Made by a program: the position numbers and the translations under genes. DNA of 64,000 bases from NCBI RefSeq assembly GCF_902686445.1, contig NC_062219.1, positions 144,380,057 to 144,444,056 of the forward strand. The letters run 5' to 3'. The notes beneath the pieces were generated by a model. It saw nothing but the letters and a program-made list of their open reading frames with translations. It ran no database searches and had not been told where the DNA came from. Each line of letters starts with the position of its first letter. Positions within the stretch are counted from its first letter, which is position 1. Of this stretch, positions 11,876 to 22,547 are shown in pieces. The stretch comes from Sciurus carolinensis (Eukaryota > Chordata > Mammalia > Rodentia > Sciuridae).

Positions 11876-11915
<40 letters not shown>
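11863..11915. repeat. (AC)n preceded by GCGCGC, alternating purine-pyrimidine tract
   Basis: 53 uninterrupted bases of alternating pyrimidine and purine: TGCGCGCGCACGTGC followed by about 19 CA units. Such tracts are classical Z-DNA formers, and the GC-rich head lowers the energy of the transition. Confidence 0.95.
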
Positions 11916-11916
<1 letters not shown>

Positions 11917-12487
11917 AGTCCACGGCGCAAGTCCAGATCAGTCCAGACCTGGATCAGGAGGTGGAAGGCTGGCACTTCTTTCTTCCCTCTGACTTGCTCT
12001 GTCACAACTGCCTCACATCTGTGTGTGCACAGGTCTACTGTCTAACAGTTGGCTCCAAGAGTCAGTAACCACATCTTTTCTCTGAGAACCCTGGGAGCAC
12101 TTATTACTAAGTCCACTTCATGGAGATCTAACTACCCCCAAACACCCAGGCTGGACGGGATTAATTAACATGCATGAGCTCATTAATATTCAAGGTGACC
12201 AAAGACTTCAGGACTTGGAATGAAAACTTGAACGGTTAATTCTCTTCCTCCAAGAACTCAATACCTAGTTATGCTCAGAAGCAGCGTGTAGGTCATCGGT
12301 AAGCAAACGAAATGCAGGGAATGGAGAGTCGGTGGTGGCTTGGCCTCACTGGGGCGTTGGTTCTGGGAATTCCCAGAGACAACAAAATTCACAGCTGCTT
12401 GGGTTTCTTCTACCAAATGGCAGTGTTTGCATAGAACTTGGGCACATTCTCGTGTGTGCTCTGCGTCACCTCTACGCTGCTTATGAT
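11916..12487. other. unassigned
   Basis: No confident feature. The region near 12165-12192 is AT-rich and partly self-complementary ('taattaacatgcatgagctc'). Confidence 0.4.
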
Positions 12488-12605
12488 ACCTGGCGATGTG
12501 GAGGCTGTGGTAATGGTTGTTACGCTGCATTATTTAGGGAATAATGATAAGGCAAAAAAAACTCATGCACGTGCTGTGCAGATGCAGCCAGCAGCCATTG
12601 CGGGC
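12488..12605. mobile_element. Tigger/MER2-like DNA-transposon relic
   Basis: Shares 'tatttagggaataatgataa' (12530) with the copy at 33333-33850 ('tatttagggactaatgacaa'), both followed by a 'catg..c.gtgcag' section. It is a truncated non-autonomous element. Confidence 0.55.
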
Positions 12606-13290
12606 CTGACGACTCTGTGGCCGAGGAATGAGGCGGCGGGCTGGAGAGAGACGGAGGGCCCCTCGCAGCAGGGGACACGGGAGGCGCCACTTGGCTCCCA
12701 TGGATTCCACGTAGCGCCCAGTGGGCAGCAAATTCAAGTTTTGCTTTTTAGAAATTTCTGGAAGTTTTTTTCCAGAAATATTTTGGACCCCCAGTTAGCT
12801 GAGTCTGTGACTGTGGAACATGTAAATCTGGAGAGCGGACCGCATCTTAACATAGGAAGACTTAGCAATTTCTACACATGTATTCAAGTTCCAATCCTGT
12901 GTCCAAATTGTGTTACGACTCAGAAGACTACATTGCACTAGAAAAGAGATGAGCTGCGAAGATTAGTTCTTGTCACTAACAGTCGTGAGTGTTTTTATGA
13001 ATTACAACAAAACTGCTGTCTATCTGCAGAGACAGCTCCAAGAACACCCATCTACTCTAACTGGGTGACCAACTAGTTAACTATTTTTACTGTGACCTAA
13101 ACTGCTAGACTGTTGTTCATTGTGAGCATTCCAGATGTTTAAGACACACAAGTACATGCGTGCTTCACAGTGGAGGCCACCTTTGAGCTAGATGACTCAG
13201 ATTACTCTTGTAAAATATTAAAACTCAAGATGTTTAAGGCATTTATTCTTTTTTTACTTGAAAATTTTGTTTGTTAAAAGACAACTGAGT
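12606..13290. other. unassigned
   Basis: No recognisable gene or repeat. Open frames here overlap the MER2-like relic or are short. Confidence 0.4.
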
Positions 13291-13365
13291 CAGAGTGGGT
13301 AGCTCAATGGTAGAGCACAAGGCCCTGGGTTTGAGCCTCAGCACCAAAAAAAGAAAAAGAAAAGC
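13291..13365 (+). mobile_element. ID SINE, internally deleted
   Basis: The A box ('gtagctcaatggtagagcac') runs straight into 'aaggccctgggtttgagcc'. The usual segment between the boxes (cttgcctagcatg...) is missing, a deletion of about 15 bases. An A-rich tail follows. Confidence 0.8.
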
Positions 13366-13374
13366 GGGTGGTGA

Positions 13375-14100
13375 ATTATCACAAAGGGCTCACATCTGTG
13401 TAATCACCTCTCAGACCAAGAAACAGAATATTCCTAGCCCCCCAACAAGACTCCCTTAAGTTCCTTCTATTGATACAATCTTCTGTTTCTTCAAAGGTAA
13501 ATCCCTATTCTCACCTCTAACAACAAAGTGGTTTTTTTGTTTGTTTGTTTTATTTTGTTTTTAAGTTATCTAAATGGGGAGATAGCTCAGTGGCAGAGCA
13601 CTTGCCTAGCATGCACAAGGCCCTGGGTTCCAGCCCCAGTACTGCAAAAACAGAACAAAACAAAATATGCAAAACTGGAATAATATATATTTTTGTTTTC
13701 TGTTTTCTAAGATTTCCTTCATTCACCATTGTATTTTGGAGATTCTCCCAGGGCCTTAAGCTGAGTGTAAGTTTGTCCTTTTGATGGCTCTATAATATTC
13801 CATTCTAGGGCTGTGTTGCCATTTGTCCTCTCAGTAAATATCCAAGTTTGTTTCAAATTTGGCATTGTTACAAATCATGCTGGCATGAACCTCCTGGTAG
13901 GTATTTATTGGTGCCTAGCTCTATGTGGCTTCTGTTGGTGGTATGTGTACTTGGGAATGAAATTGCTGGGTCAAAGGTTGTGCGAACGTTGCATTTTGAG
14001 AAATAATGCCAAATGGTTTCTCAAAGTGGTTGTGGAGCTGTGTTTATTCCTGGAAGCCACTTTTTCTATTTCTCAAGAGCCAGTAGAGTGAGTAGGATTT
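13375..14100 (-). mobile_element. L1M-type 3' region
   Basis: The minus-strand L1 3' region is recognised by 'cagaccaagaaacagaatat' (13412), 'gaatgaaattgctgggtcaa' (13955) and 'ccaaatggtttctcaaagtg' (14010). An ID element (13576-13667) is inserted within it. Confidence 0.75.
13576..13667 (+). mobile_element. ID SINE
   Basis: Nearly canonical copy: 'gatagctcagtggcagagca', 'cttgcctagcatgcacaagg', 'cctgggttccagccccagta', then an A-rich tail. It interrupts the L1 relic. Confidence 0.9.
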
Positions 14101-14496
14101 CTAATGTCTTGCAAGTTTCTTGGAACAAAGTATCTTTTTACAAGCACTATTGGAATGAGTCAAGTTTAAAGTAATTAAGGGTCTAGGGATTAAATTTCTA
14201 AACTACCTGAAAAAAAAAAAAGTAAGTGTAAAGTGCTGGCAGCAAATTACATTGTGATCTCCTCATTGCCAAAAAATCTGAAAAGTAATTCCAGAGGCTC
14301 AGTTCAATCCACAGCTGCGCAGGCCAGCCTCTGACCCGATATTATCCTGGGGTTTTCAATAAAATCAACAAACAAAATACAGAGAGAAGCTAGAATTGCC
14401 AGTATCAAAGCAATGTCACTCACACCGACTTAAGTAACTATGCAAAATTTCAATGTAACCATAACTTTGCCAAGAAGTGAGGTAAATTTGAACTTT
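14101..14496. other. unassigned
   Basis: Contains a 13-A run near 14209-14221 that may be a retroelement tail. No gene is seen. Confidence 0.4.
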
Positions 14497-14663
14497 ATTT
14501 TTTTACTGGGGCTTGACACTGAGCCACATCCCCAACCCTTTTTTATTTTTAGTTTTTAGACAGGGCCTTGCTAAATTGCTGAGGCGGACTTTCAATTTGT
14601 GATCCCCCTGCCTCAGCCTCCCCAGCCCCTGGGATTACGGGTAAGCACCCCTGCCCCTGGCTG
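14497..14663 (-). mobile_element. B1-ID composite SINE, diverged
   Basis: Inverted ID part (shortened, beginning 'actggggcttgacactgagc') followed by the inverted B1 part ('cctgcctcagcctccccagc', 'gggattacgggtaagc'). Confidence 0.85.
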
Positions 14664-14685
14664 ACCATTTTTTAAAAAGGACTGG

Positions 14686-14774
14686 ACTGGGGAGGTAGCT
14701 CCGGGACAGAGCAAGTGCCCAGCCTGTCCTGGATACGATTCCCAGCACTGCAAAAACAAATAATTTAAAAACAC
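14686..14774 (+). mobile_element. ID SINE
   Basis: Diverged copy ('gtagctccgggacagagcaa', 'gatacgattcccagcactgc') with an AAACAAATAATTTAAAAA tail. It lies about 20 bases from the preceding minus-strand composite, giving a short inverted ID pair. Confidence 0.8.
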
Positions 14775-14924
14775 CTAAGGGGAAGCTTCCTTCTTCATTG
14801 CAGGGAACACAGGAAGCTAGAAATGATTGTTGGAAATAAAGAAGGAGAAAGGACTAGCGTGCCAATGGACTCTCCCTAAGAGACTTGGTTTGATTTTTCC
14901 ATGTGAAGCTTGCTTGCCTTATAT

Positions 14925-15160
14925 TAGTGCATTTTTGATACAGAGAATAATGGGGTCTCACCGTGGTGTATTCTTACATGCATATAACGTACTTTGACTC
15001 TGTCTATCCCACCCCCACCCAATTACTGTCCATCCCCGCTTCCCTGTGATCCCCTCTTCTGAAATAGTCTCCCAGCTACTTTCATGTCCGTTTTCCCAAC
15101 TGGATTCCACAGATGAGCGAGAACACACTTAGAGTTGTCTTTCTTATTTCAAGGAGGCTT
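14925..15160 (-). mobile_element. L1-related fragment
   Basis: 'attcttacatgcatataacg', then a C-rich segment 'ctatcccacccccacccaat', then 'gatgagcgagaacacactta' follow the order of a rodent L1 3' region read on the minus strand. The assignment is tentative. Confidence 0.45.
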
Positions 15161-15359
15161 GGAATCCGCAGGACTGTGTGAGAGTGTGCTCACCAGCGCC
15201 CCCTAGGTTCCGTAACAGATTTCTTGCCAAGATGAATAAGGTTCCAAACTAAGAAATTAACTTCTGGGTGTGTACAAGAATATAAAGGCTAGGTAGCCAG
15301 TTAAGAAAATTGTCCATCTCTCCCACATTAAAACTCGGAGTTAAGAGTTTTCAATCAAA

Positions 15360-15780
15360 AGCATTCATGCCATGAACAGTGAATACCTGCAAACAGATTG
15401 CAGTATATCCGCACAATGGAATACAGCACAGTATTGCGACTGAGTGAGCTACGGCACAAAGAATAAAGTGGACAGACCTGCAAATTCAGAGAATGAAAGA
15501 GGTCAGACACAAAAGAGAACATACTGTATGATTTAATATGTAGGACGTTCAAAAACAGGCAACACTGATTTATGGTGATGAAAGAAGAGTGTGCTGGGGT
15601 AGGGACTCTGGGGAGTCCGTGCAAGGCAGGGACTGATTCTGGTCAGGTCCTGCTTCCTGATTTGGGTATTGATCACATGGTTGTGTTCATTTTGTAAAAA
15701 TCTGAAAAAAAAAAAAACGAGTACTTACAGTTTGTGAATTTTCTGTTACACAAGTTATACTTCAATTTAAAACAAAAGAT
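15360..15780 (+). mobile_element. L1M-type LINE 3' fragment
   Basis: Phrases 'agtatatccgcacaatggaa' (15402), 'gagaacatactgtatgattt' (15514) and 'acaagttatacttcaattta' (15751) follow the L1 3' order on the plus strand. No open frame remains. Confidence 0.75.
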
Positions 15781-15944
15781 TTCCACTGAGTTCAAGGGTG
15801 GGCTGACTTTCACTGTGATTTATTTTTTAACAGTCCAGCAGCTTAGGGTCATTTTAAGTAGACAATCCTTGCTGAGGAGCACAAATCCTCCCTAAATCTT
15901 CTGCAGTAATATTTTATGGCATAACAGATATGTATGAGGCTTTT

Positions 15945-16092
15945 TATGAGGTCCTGCACATGTGTTATCTTTAAAACACCTGTTGTCTTTAAAACAGACA
16001 TTCAAAACTCAGTAACATTGTCCCAGTTCACAGACAGGAAAGTCAAGTTCAAAGATGTCTAACAATTTGCCCCAAGTCATGCAGTTGGTGGG
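15945..16092 (-). mobile_element. MIR SINE
   Basis: The core inverted MIR segment 'gtcccagttcacagacagga' followed by 'caatttgccccaagtcatgc' is recognisable. This is a very old tRNA-derived SINE fixed across mammals. Confidence 0.65.
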
Positions 16093-16287
16093 CACCTGTG
16101 CACAGCCCAGACTCCCTCCTGCAGTGCCAACCGGGCAAACCCCTTTGTGGGAAGGCAGCCTGCTCCATTCTCCATGAGGGTGGGAACCTGGACAAGCTAA
16201 GATCCAGAAGGCATGCTCAGGGGCGCTGTGCAGTCTGAACAGGTGTAGTGGAGCACCCCTCTAGTGCTGGCCAACTGCAGGAAACTT

Positions 16288-16288
<1 letters not shown>

Positions 16289-16324
<36 letters not shown>
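16289..16324. repeat. (GT)18 microsatellite
   Basis: 36 uninterrupted bases of GT, likely to be length-polymorphic. Confidence 0.97.
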
Positions 16325-16325
<1 letters not shown>

Positions 16326-16599
16326 TTTCCTATAACCAACAATTTGATACCTTCTTCCTCCTCCTCATCCAGGGGTTGAAGAAGTTGCGGAGCATGAACT
16401 TGCAGCAAAATCCAGATGCTCATGCTGAGGCATGCCCAGGCATGAGCTGACAGCTGGCAGACCACACGTCCATTCCTAAGAGGTCACCCAGCTCCCGATG
16501 CCCTTCAGCCATCAGTCTCGAGGGACCTCAACCCCCTTCTGCATATGCCGCTAACTTCATCTTCACAAGTCGCCAATGGGCGCTACCTGGTCACTTTTC

Positions 16600-16678
16600 C
16601 TTTTTTTCTTCTTTTTAGTGCTGGGATTTGGACCCAGGGCCTCCACGCATGCTCAGCATGTGCCCCCAGCAACTGTCC
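16600..16678 (-). mobile_element. ID SINE fragment
   Basis: Inverted tail 'ttttcctttttttcttcttt', then 'agtgctgggatttggaccca', then a strongly diverged A-box end. Confidence 0.7.
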
Positions 16679-16682
16679 CCTT

Positions 16683-16790
16683 TTTCCAGATGAGGAAACC
16701 AAAGCTGGGAGAGGGTAAATGGTCTGCTCCAGGCTAGGGCACTAGTGAGAGCTTGGTCTCCCTCCCACTCTGACCTAAATCTCCTTCCGC
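16683..16790 (-). mobile_element. MIR SINE fragment
   Basis: 'ccagatgaggaaaccaaagc' and 'gagggtaaatggtctgctcc' correspond to the inverted central MIR region. Confidence 0.6.
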
Positions 16791-17084
16791 GCTACCCCAG
16801 GGCTCCCTGCAGGTCTCCATCTTTGTCTGTCACGTGAGCCCACAGTCACTGATTTCCATGCTTGCCTCTCTGACGAGATGGTGAGGGAACTTGATGGCTT
16901 AGCCCCCGTCCTTAGCAAAGTCCCTGATACACAGTAAGTGCGCACTCAGAAAGGTTCCTGGCTGAAGGTGAGTCAGCGCACGCGATCCCGCATCCCTCTT
17001 AGCTAGACCTCAGGGAGCCTGCGCCCTCTCCCACTCTCAGTTTCCATAATTATAAAAGGAAATAATTGTCCCTGTTTCCTCCCT

Positions 17085-17430
17085 GTCTTATTTGGTTTGG
17101 GCTGCTCTAACAAAATCCCACAGACTGGGGGCCTTAAAAAGAAACTGATAATCTCATAGTTCCAGAGGCTGGAAGTCTGAGCTCCAGGTGCTGCAGATTT
17201 GGTGTCGGATGAGGACCTGTGCCCTGATCTGCAGATGGCCACCTTCTTGCATAGCAGAGAGAGAAAGTTCTGGAGTCTTTCTCTTCTTCTGTGGACACTA
17301 ATCTCAACATCAGGCCTCCACCCTGATAACCTCAGAAGCCTAATTACTTCCCAAAGTTCCCACCTCCCATACCCTCACATCAGGAGATGAATTGGGGCCA
17401 GGGCAGGGGACACACTCAGACTGAAGCAGC
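17085..17430. mobile_element. old interspersed repeat, family not named (copy 2)
   Basis: 'gggctgctctaacaaaatcc' at the start, 'ccagaggctggaagtctgag' (17162) and 'taattacttcccaaagttcc' (17341) match the order seen at 8355 and 21443. It is the longest uninterrupted copy of this family in the window. Confidence 0.65.
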
Positions 17431-17639
17431 TGTTAGAATCACATGGGTTAACATGCTGAGAACCTGGGGTGGTTGCCCAGTACCTGGTAAAACTGGACCC
17501 ACCCAGTACAGGGCAACATGAGCCAAGTACCTCTGCAGCTTACAAGCAAAGCCCCTGGGGCGCACAGAAAGGATTGCCCCCCTTTCCTGGGTGTACAGTA
17601 GATGCCAGATGCCGTGATCTACACCCGTGGTGATAAAGG

Positions 17640-18050
17640 ATTAGTCGGCTTTTTGTTGCTGTGACCGCAGAACCTAGCAAGAACAACTTAGAGGGAGAAG
17701 TTTATCTGGGGATCGTGGTTTCAGAGGTTCAGTCCGACATTGCCCTGGGTCTGAGGGGTGGCAGAGCATCATGGCGGAAGGGCGTGGTGGAGGTGCACTT
17801 CCAGCTCATGGTGGCCTGGAAGCAAAGACAAAGTGTATAATCCCTGAGGGCGCATCCCCAGGGAGCTGCCTCCTCCACCTCGCCCCACCGGCCTGCAGTG
17901 ACCACCCAGTAGTCCATTCAGATTATTAATCCACTGACTGGATCAACCCACTGGTGAAGCTGCAGCTCATAAGCCAATCATTTTGTCTGCATTGGCACAG
18001 GATCTGCAGGGACATCTCATCTCCACGCCACCAGGGCCCCTCAGCACTGT
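17640..18050. mobile_element. second old interspersed repeat, family not named (copy 1)
   Basis: 'tgttgctgtgaccgcagaac', 'gatcgtggtttcagaggttc' and 'gcagagcatcatggcggaag' recur in the same order at 27470-27800 ('ccatcactgtgacaaaacac', 'catggtttcagaggcttcag', 'gcagcacatcatggtgggga'). It is a dispersed repeat without coding content. Confidence 0.65.
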
Positions 18051-18054
18051 GATG

Positions 18055-18140
18055 GGGGTTGTTATCTCGTATGGATGAGAAAGCAGAGGCTCAGGGAGGC
18101 CTGGAGAGGAGCCCCAAGCCCCCCAGTCAATCGCCGTGCA
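18055..18140 (-). mobile_element. MIR SINE fragment
   Basis: 'gttatctcgtatggatgaga' then 'aagcagaggctcagggaggc' match the inverted MIR central domain. Confidence 0.55.
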
Positions 18141-20053
18141 ACCAGGTGTCCCTCCTCTGAGGCCAGGCTCCTCAGTCGTGCGCTCTGGGGAGGCCGACAG
18201 GGGGCCCAGCTAATACGTGAGATGAATTTGAAGGAATGGAAACGTCCACCAGTCACCTTCATTTTGCACCAAACACCGGTCGATTCCGTGTCATTAGCTA
18301 ATTGCTTTGGCTGCCACGGGGCTCTCAGCCTGGACACGTGGCGTTTGTCTCGGAGGCCGTCCTGTGTGCTGTGGGGTGGTTAGCGGCATCACTGGCCTGT
18401 GCCCAGGAGATGCTAAGGGTACCCTGTCCCCCACAATGACAGCCCAAATGTCCCATGTCCCCCCTTGGGGAGCAACATGCCCTTGGTGAATGGATTAATG
18501 GATATCAGTGAGCATCAGTGGCCTCAGTAAGTCAGTCGTCTCTGGATGAAGCCGGTGGGCCCTTTTTCTTTTCCTCCAAATTGACTAAAACCCACTTCTA
18601 GGAACAGAAATTGCTCCATGAAATGCCTGTCAAAATACACTACCATCACGACCCCCTTTTAGAGTGCCTCCTATTTGTCCTTCAGATGTCACCTCAAATG
18701 TCACCACGTTAGCGGTGCTTTCCCCAGAGCTGGCCTGATCAGGTTCCCTTCCCCAGCTTGTAGTGAGGGAAGTGCAGTGGTCTGGACTGTCTGCTAGCCC
18801 CCGAGCAGCCTGGCAGGAGAAGAGCGTGCCAACGGTTCTGCATTTTAATTAAGGAAACTAAGACTCAAAGAGCCGGTGTGGCAAACTAGTGACAGACTAA
18901 AGCCCACGTCCCACAGCAGTGGATCAAGCCCCCAGAGGGACAGAACGGTGCATACTGAGCAGAGAACCATGTAAGCTGGTACCAAGGACAAGGGCCAACA
19001 CAGAGAAAAGTGGAGCGGAACTTGCTCAGAAACCAGGGGCCGAAGTAGGAGAAGCGGGAGTGAGATGGGTGTCCCCAGATCACACTCGTGCCAGCCTACA
19101 GCCCAGGCTGGGCCCAGGGCGAAGGTCACAGCCCACAGGCAAGTCAGCTGTGAATCGGAGCATGCAGAGGAACCCTGGCCTGGACCAGGTGGAGGGACGG
19201 AAGGGACGTCTGGGTGAGGCAGTCTCCCCACCACGTGGCCCCAGGAGTCGGTTTCTGGGTGCACTGAGCTCTCGTGGGGAGACGTCAGTCATCCATTTAG
19301 TTCAGACGTCACTCATCAGCAAGTGCTCCTGTGCCCGGTCCTGCGACAGACGCAGCTGCTGCAGAGGTGGCCCCTCTCTCAACCGCAGTTATCACACGAA
19401 AAAATGCTGAATCACAAACTGGGACAGGTGCTGGGAAGGACAGGGCCAGCACCACAGGACCATCTGGCAAAAGCCATCACCCAGTCTGAGGGCTGCAGAA
19501 GGGACACCTGAGAAGGCGGTAATGGAGCTGAGCTCTGAAGAATGAGAGTGTGTGTCACAGCTGGAGGATGCTTCAGGCTGAAGAAGGAGCGAGACGAAGA
19601 CGGGCAGAGCCATGGAGGAGGAGTTCCAGACAGCAGGGCCATCCAAGTGCAGTGGAGATGAAGGCGATCAAACCAAGGCAAGGAAGCCAGTTCTCCACCC
19701 AGTGTTCCGGACGGGACTGGTATCCACTTCCAAAAGGACAAAAATGACATACCACCTCTCAGAGAGGAGGGCTGACTTTTGGGCAGGACCCTCCATCATG
19801 GTGGAATCTTGCTGGGATTGTCAGCCCAGAGTTTGATCTGAGCATGTTCAGAAATTAGTTTTTCCAGTTCGATCAATCATAATCAGAAGACTGACTCACT
19901 TTGACCAAAGTCACAGAAAACAGATATATAAATCAAAATCTCTCTCTATAATTTTGTTGTAAGAAATGTTACTGCCCAGAAGATTTAAATATCTGTTTCT
20001 GCAGCTCAGTGGATCCCCTTCCTTCTAAACTTCCATAGGGAAATGCAAACGAT
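18141..20053. other. mostly unassigned, with small ancient relics
   Basis: Visible relics are a possible L2 segment at 18655-18760 ('cagatgtcacctcaaatgtc') and a MIR scrap at 18840-18900 ('aggaaactaagactcaaaga'). The 19270-19680 segment resembles an ancient dispersed repeat ('gagctgagctctgaagaatg'). Open frames at 18919-19410 and 18845-19264 overlap each other on opposite strands and have no recognisable domain. Confidence 0.45.
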
Positions 20054-20058
20054 GTAAG

Positions 20059-20620
20059 TGTGATGGGCTGACAGATCTGGCTCCATGAGAATGGCATAGG
20101 CCAGACTCTAAGGGAAATGACTGAACAGCCTCCATTTTGCTCTGAAACTCCATGTTATGTAGGAAATAAGTTTCTCCCACGGGAACACCCCGACTCTGTG
20201 TCCATCATCAGTTACTTGGTGTGATGTGTTTAATAATATACAATGGCAACTTCTATGTAGTAAAGAATTGCTCTCGTTGGATTCCTATTGCTCCTAAACA
20301 ATGTACCATGTGAACGGTGATTGTGTGGATGTTAGTAACCATTCTTTAATTTGTACCTAGGTAAGGGTCATTTTGACCCATGTCCCCCTCTGTCGATGAT
20401 CTCACGATGTTAATGTGTAATTTCGAATCATAGCAACAGACACTTATGATTAATGTAATTTTTGATATAAGAACCCCTACATCCCTGTAGTTGGGGCTCT
20501 TCTCCCAATAGCCATTTTTGGGGCATTGTGTGAGACAGTCAGCCGGCTGGCTTAATAAAGACTCTCAAATTTGGACTTCCCAGTGGTGATCGGTCTGTTC
20601 TTAAGTTGTGCCCCAGAACA
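20059..20620 (+). mobile_element. solo endogenous retrovirus LTR with 5-bp target duplication
   Basis: The 562-bp element starts TGTGATGGG and ends CCAGAACA (TGT...ACA ends). It is flanked by GTAAG at 20054-20058 and 20621-20625. A TATA-like GATATAAG at 20464 and an AATAAA at 20554-20559 lie in the U3-to-R order of an LTR. No gag, pol or env sequence adjoins it, so it is a solo LTR left by recombination between two LTRs. The exact ERV family is not assigned. Confidence 0.88.
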
Positions 20621-20625
20621 GTAAG

Positions 20626-21442
20626 GCTGATGGGTGAACAGAGGATTGGAACCAGGGCTGCTGGCTAAACAGTCCAGCTGTGATCACTTGCTATCCCTTC
20701 TCCACTAGAGGTAAGTATCTCTGAGCCCCAGATCAGAACACAGGGCCTAGTGAAGGACTCTAACCAGGGTTATGAATGCCATCCGTTCGTTTTGCTGTCT
20801 CTTGTGGGCCTTTATTATCAAGTTTAAATACTTGAATAATATTTTGCTACATATTAAGCCACCATTATGAGAAAGAATAAAACAAGATGAAAGGAAATAG
20901 AATGCTCAGAAAATATATATTTAATTCAAAATTTTGTCATCATTTTTACGTACCTGTCCAAGTTGATAGTTTGATTTTCTACTAATTCTCGGTTTTCTCA
21001 ATTTTTCTCTGAATTATAAAAGAAGTATTTCTTAACAAGTCTTTGAGTAATTGAGTTCCTAAGAGCTATTAACAGTTTCATGCATTGTTGAAGATAATTC
21101 TGAGCCCGTAACACTCAGACCTGGAAGCACGGGAATTCAGGGGCAATGAATGACCATAGCACCAAATGTGGTTTCTAAAAATCATTTCTCACTAAAAGAA
21201 ACCGTTGGAGAGGTAAACCAATTTCAGACTGAGAACAGGGTCAGACAGGAAGCCAGAGCAACTCAGGGGTCAGGCTTGGTTGACGGGAAATACAGGAACA
21301 GAGAAACGTGCTGAGTGACACCGGGAGAATACAAGCAGCCAAATCTGGAACATAGGAGTTTCCTCAGGACAAATAACCCAGGTTCCTTGACAAATGGCAA
21401 AGGTCGTGACAGTGGGAGGATGTCGAAACTTAAGACTAGTGT
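20626..21442. other. unassigned
   Basis: AT-rich around 20810-21020, with no named repeat or exon. Confidence 0.4.
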
Positions 21443-21649
21443 GTTTGCTTGGGCTGCCCTGACAGAATGCCTTTTTACTTCTCACGGTTCTGGAGGCTGG
21501 AAGTCTGAGATCAAGGCCCCGGCGAGGTTGAGTCCTGGTGAGAGCTCTCTTCCTGGACTTGCAGATGGTCATCTCTCTTCCTCTTCCTCTTTCTTTCTCT
21601 CTCTTTTCCCTCCCCTCCCCTCCCCTCTCCTCTCTTTTCTTTTCTTTTC

Positions 21650-22041
21650 AGTGCTGGGGATCAAACCTATCATCGCCCACCGCCCGCGGGGACAATGACA
21701 ACGTGTCCGCTTATTTTTCACAGGAACAAAAAGACCAAAGACCTTTATTAGAGGAAGTGTCTGGGTTATATAGCAAGCATAAGCCAATCAGAGTCAGTCT
21801 GAGATATTAGCCTATCAAGGGTCAGTCACTAGGCAGTTACAAAGATCGCCTCATATACAGCAGCCAATCAGAGTTACTTCCTGAAACTTGTTTATGAGTA
21901 CGGCTTATTCTGGCAAGTTGCCAGGCACCATCTTAGAGATCAGGCCAGGGTGCGGCTCTGGGGCCCTCAGAGCCCGTCCCTGATACAAACCCAGGACCTC
22001 AGACTTGCTAAGCACGTGCTCTACTGCTGAGCTGCACCCCA
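21650..22041 (-). mobile_element. ID SINE split by an LTR-like insertion
   Basis: The inverted ID begins with a pyrimidine tail (21580-21650) and 'cagtgctggggatcaaacc' (to 21667). It resumes at 21986 with 'caaacccaggacctcagact' through 'ctgctgagctgcacccca'. Removing 21668-21991 restores a normal ID. The inserted element is therefore younger than the ID. Confidence 0.9.
21668..21985 (-). mobile_element. short LTR-like insertion (318 bp) with target duplication
   Basis: Flanked by CAAACC at 21662-21667 and 21986-21991. Read on the minus strand it has two ATTGG (inverted CCAAT) boxes (plus-strand CCAAT at 21864 and 21784), a TATATAA-type box (about 21773-21767), an AATAAA signal (complement of 21744-21749) and a GC-rich 3' end. 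This is the layout of a solo LTR, perhaps IAP/ERVK-like. Its ends are TATCA...TGATA, or TG...TA if the duplication is taken as 4 bp, rather than TG...CA. Confidence 0.75.
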
Positions 22042-22352
22042 CTTCCCAAGACCACCAGTCCTTTATGAATAGGAGCCCACTTTATGACCTCATTGAACCT
22101 TAATACAAGTCCCATCTCCAAATACTGTCACATTGGGGATTAAACTTCAACATATGTATTTCATGAGGACTCAATTCAGTCCACAGCACATGTCAACTAA
22201 ATACCACGTATGGACCTTGTTTGAATCCTGATTGCAAGACAGCAACTGTAAAGAGACTTTGGGGACAACCAGGGAAGTTTCAACATCATCTGTCAGACAC
22301 TAGATGTTAGTAAGAAATCATTAATTTTTGTAGATGTGACAAAGACATAGCG

Positions 22353-22539
22353 GTTTTTGTTTGTTCTGGTTCTGGGAATTGAACCCAGGGGCATTGTACC
22401 ACAGAGCTACATCCCCAGTCCTTTCTTTTATTTTGAGACAAGGTCTTTCTAAGTTGCTGAGGCTGGCCTTGAACTTGTGATCCTCCTGCCCCCGCCTCTT
22501 GAGTTACTGGTATTACAGGCATGCACCACTGTGCCTGGC
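22353..22539 (-). mobile_element. B1-ID composite SINE
   Basis: Inverted copy from 'tttttgtttgttctggttct' to 'gcaccactgtgcctggc'. It ends within 10 bases of the MaLR LTR that follows. Confidence 0.9.
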
Positions 22540-22547
22540 AAGGTGGC

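Larger units (their letters stand above)
21443..22190. mobile_element. old interspersed repeat (copy 3), split by an ID element
   Basis: The left part has 'tcacggttctggaggctgga' (21482) and the right part has 'cccatctccaaatactgtca' (22111). Together they give the same order as copies 1 and 2, interrupted by the ID at 21650-22041. This host repeat is the oldest layer of a three-level nest. Confidence 0.65.
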
